From NCBI GenBank assembly GCA_023135545.1, contig JAGLSY010000219.1:1-8750 (forward strand): a DNA stretch of 8,750 nt, in the 5' to 3' direction. This DNA comes from Thermoplasmata archaeon. GTDB taxonomy: Archaea > Thermoplasmatota > Thermoplasmata > SG8-5 > JAGLSY01. Shown here in pieces: positions 6,666 through 8,750 of this stretch; the stretch's first letter is position 1; each line of letters opens with the position of its first letter. Made by a program: the position numbers and the translations under genes. Below the pieces are notes generated by a model, which saw only the letters and a program-made list of their open reading frames with translations, had not been told where the DNA came from and ran no database searches.

Positions 6666-6937
6666 CACAACTCTTTCTCTAGGATGGCCAGCGCCTTTCC
6701 GTACTCGGCTGAAAGGTTTTTGGCTGCCTTCTTTATGGCGGTCTCGGGCTTGCCTGATCTCATCTTCACGTAGATAATTGGCTTGTCAAGTACCGGATGC
6801 CTTTGAAAGCACTGGGCTATATCGACATTCTTGTCATTCAGCAACTCTGTGATAATAGGCTGGATGATGGTCTGGTCTGGGTCCGCTACCTCTATCTTTA
6901 TGCTGTCCTTTTCCTTTTCCAATAAAATGAACTTCAT
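6665..6937 (-). CDS. rpoL: DNA-directed RNA polymerase subunit Rpo11 (RpoL)
   Basis: 90 residues, the normal size for archaeal Rpo11, the homologue of eukaryotic RPB11 and of the bacterial alpha N-terminal domain. It pairs with Rpo3 (RpoD) to form the assembly platform of the polymerase. The fold-defining parts are seen: strand 1 with LLEKEKDSIKIEV (5-17), the DPDQT turn and first helix (19-34, usually D-H-T in the family), the RHPVLDKPIIYVKM strand segment (46-59), and the long C-terminal helix with KPETAIKKAAKNL (63-75). The ATG at 6935-6937 has GGTG five nt upstream (6943-6946); no in-frame start exists further up before a stop. It is followed by truD with overlapping stop and start. The assignment rests on motif and length; the DQT in place of the common DHT is a small deviation. 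Confidence 0.88.
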   Translation of the reverse strand: MKFILLEKEKDSIKIEVADPDQTIIQPIITELLNDKNVDIAQCFQRHPVLDKPIIYVKMRSGKPETAIKKAAKNLSAEYGKALAILEKEL

Positions 6938-6964
6938 GGGAGCACCGGAAAGGGCTGAATATCT

Positions 6965-6972
6965 ACCTCCTC
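6965..6972 (-). promoter_or_regulatory. Strong Shine-Dalgarno-like sequence not followed by a start codon
   Basis: The minus strand reads GAGGAGGT, a near-perfect match to the anti-Shine-Dalgarno, but it lies 27 nt upstream of the rpoL ATG, too far for normal initiation. No ATG, GTG or TTG in a useful frame follows at 4-10 nt. It may be a standby ribosome site, a remnant, or part of the structured leader. Confidence 0.4.
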
Positions 6973-6982
6973 TTTAATCTTT

Positions 6983-7052
6983 CTGCTGTAAACTACCAGT
7001 TCCTAAAGGACCTAGCGTTGTTATACTGTCCTGGAAGTTTACATTCCAGCAG
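6983..7052. repeat. Long imperfect inverted repeat (hairpin H1)
   Basis: CTGCTG (6983-6988) pairs with CAGCAG (7047-7052), TAAACT (6989-6994) with AGTTTA (7036-7041), and CCAG (6996-6999) with CTGG (7031-7034). This gives 16 Watson-Crick pairs with one A-A mismatch and a 5-nt bulge (7042-7046). The loop contains a further TCC-TAAA-GGA mini-hairpin. It would form in an RNA read from either strand; on the minus strand it sits in the 5' region of rpoL. Confidence 0.7.
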
Positions 7053-7055
7053 CCA

Positions 7056-7115
7056 TAAGCCCGAACACGCAGAGGTCATATCTCTGCGGCCAGTTAAATT
7101 AAATTGATGGGCTTA
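7056..7115. repeat. Nested inverted repeat (hairpin H2)
   Basis: TAAGCCC (7056-7062) pairs with GGGCTTA (7109-7115). Inside, CGCAGAG (7068-7074) pairs with CTCTGCG (7082-7088) around a 7-nt loop. Both stems are perfect 7-bp matches. AACAC (7064-7068) could also pair with GTGTT (7121-7125), crossing the outer stem. Confidence 0.65.
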
Positions 7116-7143
7116 CGGCGGTGTTCTTGTTATTGCAGACCGA

Positions 7144-7186
7144 TTTGTAATTGCGCGATCCACTTGCATCTGTACGCGATTACAAG
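7144..7186 (+). repeat. Inverted repeat with G-U pairs (hairpin H3)
   Basis: TTGTAATTGCG (7145-7155) pairs with CGCGATTACAA (7175-7185) with one T-G wobble, plus a second wobble at 7144/7186 and an inner GAT/ATC step (7157-7159 with 7168-7170). The wobbles are valid pairs only in RNA of the plus strand and become A-C mismatches on the minus strand, a weak hint that the RNA is plus-sense. Confidence 0.6.
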
Positions 7187-7188
7187 AG

Positions 7189-7252
7189 CAAACATGAATC
7201 AAAACATATCCTAGTTCAATGTTTGATCCAATCTCTGACTTAAAAGACAGAG
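7189..7252. repeat. Two further small inverted repeats (H4, H5)
   Basis: CAAACAT (7189-7195) pairs with ATGTTTG (7219-7225). CTCTGACT (7233-7240) pairs with AGACAGAG (7245-7252) with one A-A mismatch and a TAAA loop. Individually these could arise by chance; their interest is the uninterrupted series with H1-H3. Confidence 0.4.
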
Positions 7253-7330
7253 TGTTCTCGGTCAATTTGCAATAATATTCATACCTAAGTCTTCATTATT
7301 AACAAAGGCCAGTGCCACGAGCAGGTGAGC

Positions 7331-7396
7331 GGGGGGAAGGGCGCGAACCAGCGGAGTGGAGCTGGGTGGGGGGCTACCTTAAAGAATGGGGTGGGG
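7331..7396 (+). other. G-tract cluster, potential G-quadruplex
   Basis: Six G-runs on one strand: 7331-7336, 7339-7341, 7364-7366, 7368-7373, 7388-7391 and 7393-7396. At least four tracts of three or more Gs lie within 66 nt, meeting the usual sequence requirement for a quadruplex, although the loop between 7341 and 7364 is long. A small CCAGC/GCTGG hairpin (7348-7352 with 7360-7364) fills that loop. It lies just upstream of the promoter of the small membrane protein. Confidence 0.5.
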
Positions 7397-7414
7397 AAAA
7401 ACCACAGGTCGGAG

Positions 7415-7423
7415 CATATTTAC
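7415..7423 (+). promoter_or_regulatory. TATA box for the small membrane protein
   Basis: CATATTTAC is centred about 28 nt before the ATG at 7447. The predicted transcript starts at or next to the start codon, which fits the absence of a Shine-Dalgarno there. Confidence 0.5.
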
Positions 7424-7446
7424 ATCATCCCGACCATTTAACATCG

Positions 7447-7635
7447 ATGAAGAAGAAAGAATACAGAGCAAAAGTTCTCAGAAAAGCCATGCCTGCTATC
7501 ATACTGGCTCTGTTCATCTTTTTCACATTGATACTTCTGGTCAACCATACCGAAGCCGCATATATGGCAATGCTGGCTTGGATTATTGTCCCTGTTTTAA
7601 TTGCCAGGCTGTATGCCAGGCTAAAGAAAAGTTAG
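7447..7635 (+). CDS. Small two-helix membrane protein, function unknown
   Basis: 62 residues, not recognised. A basic N-terminus (MKKKEYRAKVLRK) precedes two hydrophobic segments (about 14-33, PAIILALFIFFTLILLV; and about 38-56, YMAMLAWIIVPVLIARL), with a short polar turn (NHTEA) between and a basic C-terminus (RLKKS). By the positive-inside rule both ends should be cytoplasmic. The frame stays open upstream to about 7302 and a GTG at 7312 would add 45 residues, but that part is biased by the G-rich block, and the TATA box spacing supports leaderless translation from 7447. The stop TAG shares bases with the pyrE stop on the other strand (7632-7635), a compact convergent arrangement that leaves no room for a terminator. 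Codon structure and hydrophobic pattern make it a plausible gene; no function is proposed. Confidence 0.65.
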   Translation: MKKKEYRAKVLRKAMPAIILALFIFFTLILLVNHTEAAYMAMLAWIIVPVLIARLYARLKKS

Positions 7636-8144
7636 CTCAGCGATTTTAATTTCCCGATGTCTGCCAGAGAGTGTAAATCCACCTGAATTTCTGCCAGGTT
7701 TTCCCTGGCTCCTTCCACCCTGTCCACTATGACTATAGCCTTTTCGACCACCCCTCCCGCTTCCCTGACACACTGGATCGCATCGATGAGGCTGCCGGCG
7801 GTTGTTGTCGTGTCCTCTACAAAAAGCACCTTATCACCCTCTTCGAGAATTCCCTCGATTCTCTTCTGGGTGCCGTGTGTCTTGGTCGATTTCCTTATCA
7901 TGATGAAGGGCTTGGCAGAGTAAATGGAGGCAGCGGTCGCTATGGGAATGGCCCCCAGCGCCACACCGGCTATCCTGTCCATCCCTTCCGTGAAAGCCTG
8001 AATTTCTCCGGCCACCAGTGTCAGGAATTCCGGGTCGGTTACCGCCTTTCTCAAATCCACATAGTAATCGCTCTTTCTTCCCGAAGCCAGCGTGAACTCG
8101 CCGGTCTTGAACGCGCCCAGGTCAATTATCATTTTTTCCAGCAT
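7632..8144 (-). CDS. pyrE: Orotate phosphoribosyltransferase
   Basis: 170 residues from the chosen ATG, normal for archaeal PyrE. It joins orotate to PRPP, giving orotidine-5'-phosphate in de novo pyrimidine synthesis. Visible motifs: the N-terminal FTLASGRKSDYYVDLRK (17-33), GVALGAIPIA (60-69), the flexible loop with RKSTKTHGTQKRIEG (84-98) that closes over the active site, and the PRPP-binding loop VEDTTTTAGS (109-118), close to the family VEDVxTTGxS. The last shows an Ala-Gly pair where Gly is usual, probably tolerated. A GTG three codons upstream (8153) is possible, but GGTGAT at 8149-8154 is spaced correctly for the ATG at 8144 and overlaps that GTG. The upstream leader contains 13-nt repeats. 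carS lies 108 nt upstream on the same strand, so co-transcription is possible. Confidence 0.95.
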   Translation of the reverse strand: MLEKMIIDLGAFKTGEFTLASGRKSDYYVDLRKAVTDPEFLTLVAGEIQAFTEGMDRIAGVALGAIPIATAASIYSAKPFIMIRKSTKTHGTQKRIEGILEEGDKVLFVEDTTTTAGSLIDAIQCVREAGGVVEKAIVIVDRVEGARENLAEIQVDLHSLADIGKLKSLS

Positions 8145-8148
8145 GTCT

Positions 8149-8154
8149 ATCACC
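8149..8154 (-). promoter_or_regulatory. Shine-Dalgarno site of pyrE
   Basis: GGTGAT matches the archaeal anti-Shine-Dalgarno and ends 4 nt before the ATG at 8144. It selects ATG over the in-frame GTG at 8153, which lies inside the site. Its first base is the last base of the adjoining repeat unit. Confidence 0.7.
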
Positions 8155-8229
8155 TACCAAAGCAACCCCAAGGCAACCCACCCAAGTAACCCATTCGGGT
8201 AACCTACCAAGGTAACTCCTCCGGGCAAC
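8154..8229 (-). repeat. Six degenerate 13-nt direct repeats upstream of pyrE
   Basis: Read on the minus strand, units start with GTTRCC/Y and end with a G/A-rich part: GTTGCCCGGAGGA (8229-8217), GTTACCTTGGTAG (8216-8204), GTTACCCGAATGG (8203-8191), GTTACTTGGGTGG (8190-8178), GTTGCCTTGGG (8177-8167, 11 nt) and GTTGCTTTGGTAG (8166-8154). Five are 13 nt and one lacks two bases. The array directly abuts the pyrE ribosome-binding site. A 13-nt period is not a multiple of three, so it is not a coding repeat. Confidence 0.75.
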
Positions 8230-8257
8230 CGATTCAACAGGTTGCCAGACAGTTACC
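8211..8257 (-). repeat. Nested hairpin overlapping the carS stop codon
   Basis: GGCAACC (minus, 8246-8240) pairs perfectly with GGTTGCC (8230-8224) around a 9-nt loop. An outer stem pairs GGTAAC (8257-8252) with GTTACC (8216-8211). The outer stem covers the carS stop codon (8253-8255) and uses the first repeat units. It could act as an intercistronic processing or attenuation element; no T-tract for intrinsic termination follows. Confidence 0.5.
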
Positions 8258-8750
8258 AGGGCACCTCCTTCTTGCCCATCTTGAAGCCGATTATGTTGGT
8301 GGCCCTGTGGAGAAGCGGTATCAGTACCAGAATGAATACCAGGCCATAAATATGCTCCCCTTCCAGAAAATGGGCCTCGAACCATGAAAACTGGAATATG
8401 ATTATGAAAAGTAAAGCCCCGATGAGCAGGTCGTACTGATCCATTATCGGGAATTTCGAACCCTTCTTTTTGCCCATGCGGCGCTTCAGCCAGCTGCCCA
8501 AAAGGTCGCCCATCATGGAGCCGAAGGCCAGGAAAAAGAGGATGGGTATTGCAACATCCCATTCACCAAAGGCCCAGTCCGGAGCATCGAAAACATACAA
8601 TGCCAGGCAATTAAATATTGCTCCGAGGGCCATGCCGGTCAGCGTGCCGCCAATGAGGCCTCTCCAGGTCTTTCCGGAGCCAAAAATTCTCCTGCCGTCC
8701 CTTGCTTTCTTTCCGAAGTCAATGGGAGTGCCGCCGCCAACCAGCACCGC
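8253..8750 (-). CDS. carS: CDP-archaeol synthase, N-terminus cut by window edge
   Basis: 165 residues are visible; the frame is open through the right edge, so only a short N-terminal part (probably the first membrane helix) is missing. CarS transfers the cytidyl group from CTP to unsaturated archaetidic acid, giving CDP-archaeol, the branch-point precursor for archaeal polar lipids; it is an integral membrane enzyme. The family pattern is clear: GGGTPIDFG near the visible N-terminus, RDGRRIFGSGKTWRGL, then a membrane helix, the GDLLGSWLKRRMGKKKGSKFP cytoplasmic loop and MDQYDLLIGAL with the conserved D-Q-x-D, followed by two more membrane helices and a basic tail. These last motifs correspond to the CTP-transferase (CdsA-like) active site. 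The stop at 8253-8255 lies in a hairpin 108 nt before pyrE. Confidence 0.95.
   Translation of the reverse strand, partial: AVLVGGGTPIDFGKKARDGRRIFGSGKTWRGLIGGTLTGMALGAIFNCLALYVFDAPDWAFGEWDVAIPILFFLAFGSMMGDLLGSWLKRRMGKKKGSKFPIMDQYDLLIGALLFIIIFQFSWFEAHFLEGEHIYGLVFILVLIPLLHRATNIIGFKMGKKEVPW

Larger units (their letters stand above)
6938..7446. other. 509-nt non-coding region between rpoL and the small membrane protein
   Basis: No protein gene is supported: reading frames here are short and lack ribosome-binding sites. The region holds the series of hairpins at 6983-7252, an AT-rich TATA-like stretch TTAAATTAAAT (7094-7104) that could serve rpoL on the minus strand, a Shine-Dalgarno-like site (6965-6972), a G-rich block (7331-7396), and a TATA box at 7415-7423. 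The conserved sequence signatures of archaeal SRP RNA, RNase P RNA and tRNA were looked for by eye and not found. The hairpin part could be an unrecognised structured RNA, an rpoL leader, or the decayed end of a mobile element. Confidence 0.6.

Noticed and set aside
6665..6937. First thought to be peptidyl-tRNA hydrolase Pth2, a known neighbour of truD in some archaea
   Set aside because: It is too short and lacks the Pth2 N-terminal Lys/Gly/His signature; the RHPVLDKPIIYVK and C-terminal helix pattern fits Rpo11.
6993..7310. Decayed TnpB / IS605 right end on the minus strand (a 28-codon frame ending at 6993 and a CxC-like stretch near 7190, followed by a hairpin with a CTTTAG-like loop)
   Set aside because: Resemblance to the TnpB zinc-finger end and right-end hairpin is loose, needs a frameshift and a stop read-through, and no upstream RuvC motifs are seen. 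Kept only as an alternative explanation for the hairpins.
6983..7440. tRNA, SRP RNA or RNase P RNA
   Set aside because: No T-loop consensus with matching acceptor stem, no SRP helix 8 GGTCAGG-type motif, and no RNase P conserved regions on either strand.
7312..7446. 45-residue N-terminal extension of the small membrane protein from a GTG
   Set aside because: It translates the G-rich block into Gly/Glu/Trp-rich sequence, has no convincing ribosome-binding site, and the TATA box at 7415-7423 would lie within it.
8154..8229. CRISPR array
   Set aside because: Units are 13 nt, contiguous, and without unique spacers, so it is a simple degenerate tandem repeat.
8122..8562. 146-codon minus-strand reading frame
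   Set aside because: It overlaps carS and the pyrE start in another frame and translates the repeat region; the carS frame carries the conserved motifs.

Overview
The window reads as archaeal chromosomal DNA. RNA polymerase subunit Rpo11/RpoL, a CarS-type CDP-archaeol synthase, an archaeal-length TruD, a two-domain KaiC-like ATPase, a ribbon-helix-helix protein, TATA-type promoters and GGTG/GGAGG ribosome-binding sites all point that way. A euryarchaeon, perhaps related to Thermoplasmata or methanogens, fits the membrane-bound HisKA_2 kinase and REC-PAS protein. That placement is inference from gene content only. No intact mobile element, tRNA, rRNA or CRISPR array was found.

Left part (1-3827, all minus strand): a tightly packed signalling cassette. 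In transcription order it holds a ribbon-helix-helix protein, a double KaiC-like ATPase, a six-helix membrane histidine kinase of the HisKA_2 class, and a response regulator followed by a PAS domain that runs off the left edge. Junctions are a 14-nt gap, a 14-nt gap and a 14-nt overlap, so one transcript is likely. The first gene has its own TATA box in an AT-rich divergent region (3828-4090) that also holds two inverted repeats, possible operators. On the other side a winged-helix regulator is read rightwards.

Middle (4091-6937): the winged-helix gene converges on rpiA (ribose-5-phosphate isomerase) with an 8-nt tail-to-tail overlap. rpiA seems to have a near-leaderless promoter. Upstream of it lies a two-gene minus-strand unit, rpoL-truD, whose stop and start codons overlap.

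Right part (6938-8750): a 509-nt non-coding stretch contains a run of inverted repeats (6983-7252), a Shine-Dalgarno-like sequence too far from any start, and a very G-rich block (7331-7396). A 62-residue two-helix membrane protein follows on the plus strand. Its stop codon overlaps that of pyrE (orotate phosphoribosyltransferase). Upstream of pyrE, between it and carS, sit six degenerate 13-nt direct repeats and a nested hairpin that overlaps the carS stop codon. carS is cut by the right edge.

The housekeeping genes (rpiA and pyrE making and using PRPP-related metabolites, rpoL, truD, carS) look ordinary. The parts worth a second look are the KaiC/kinase cassette, the structured intergenic region and the pyrE leader repeats.
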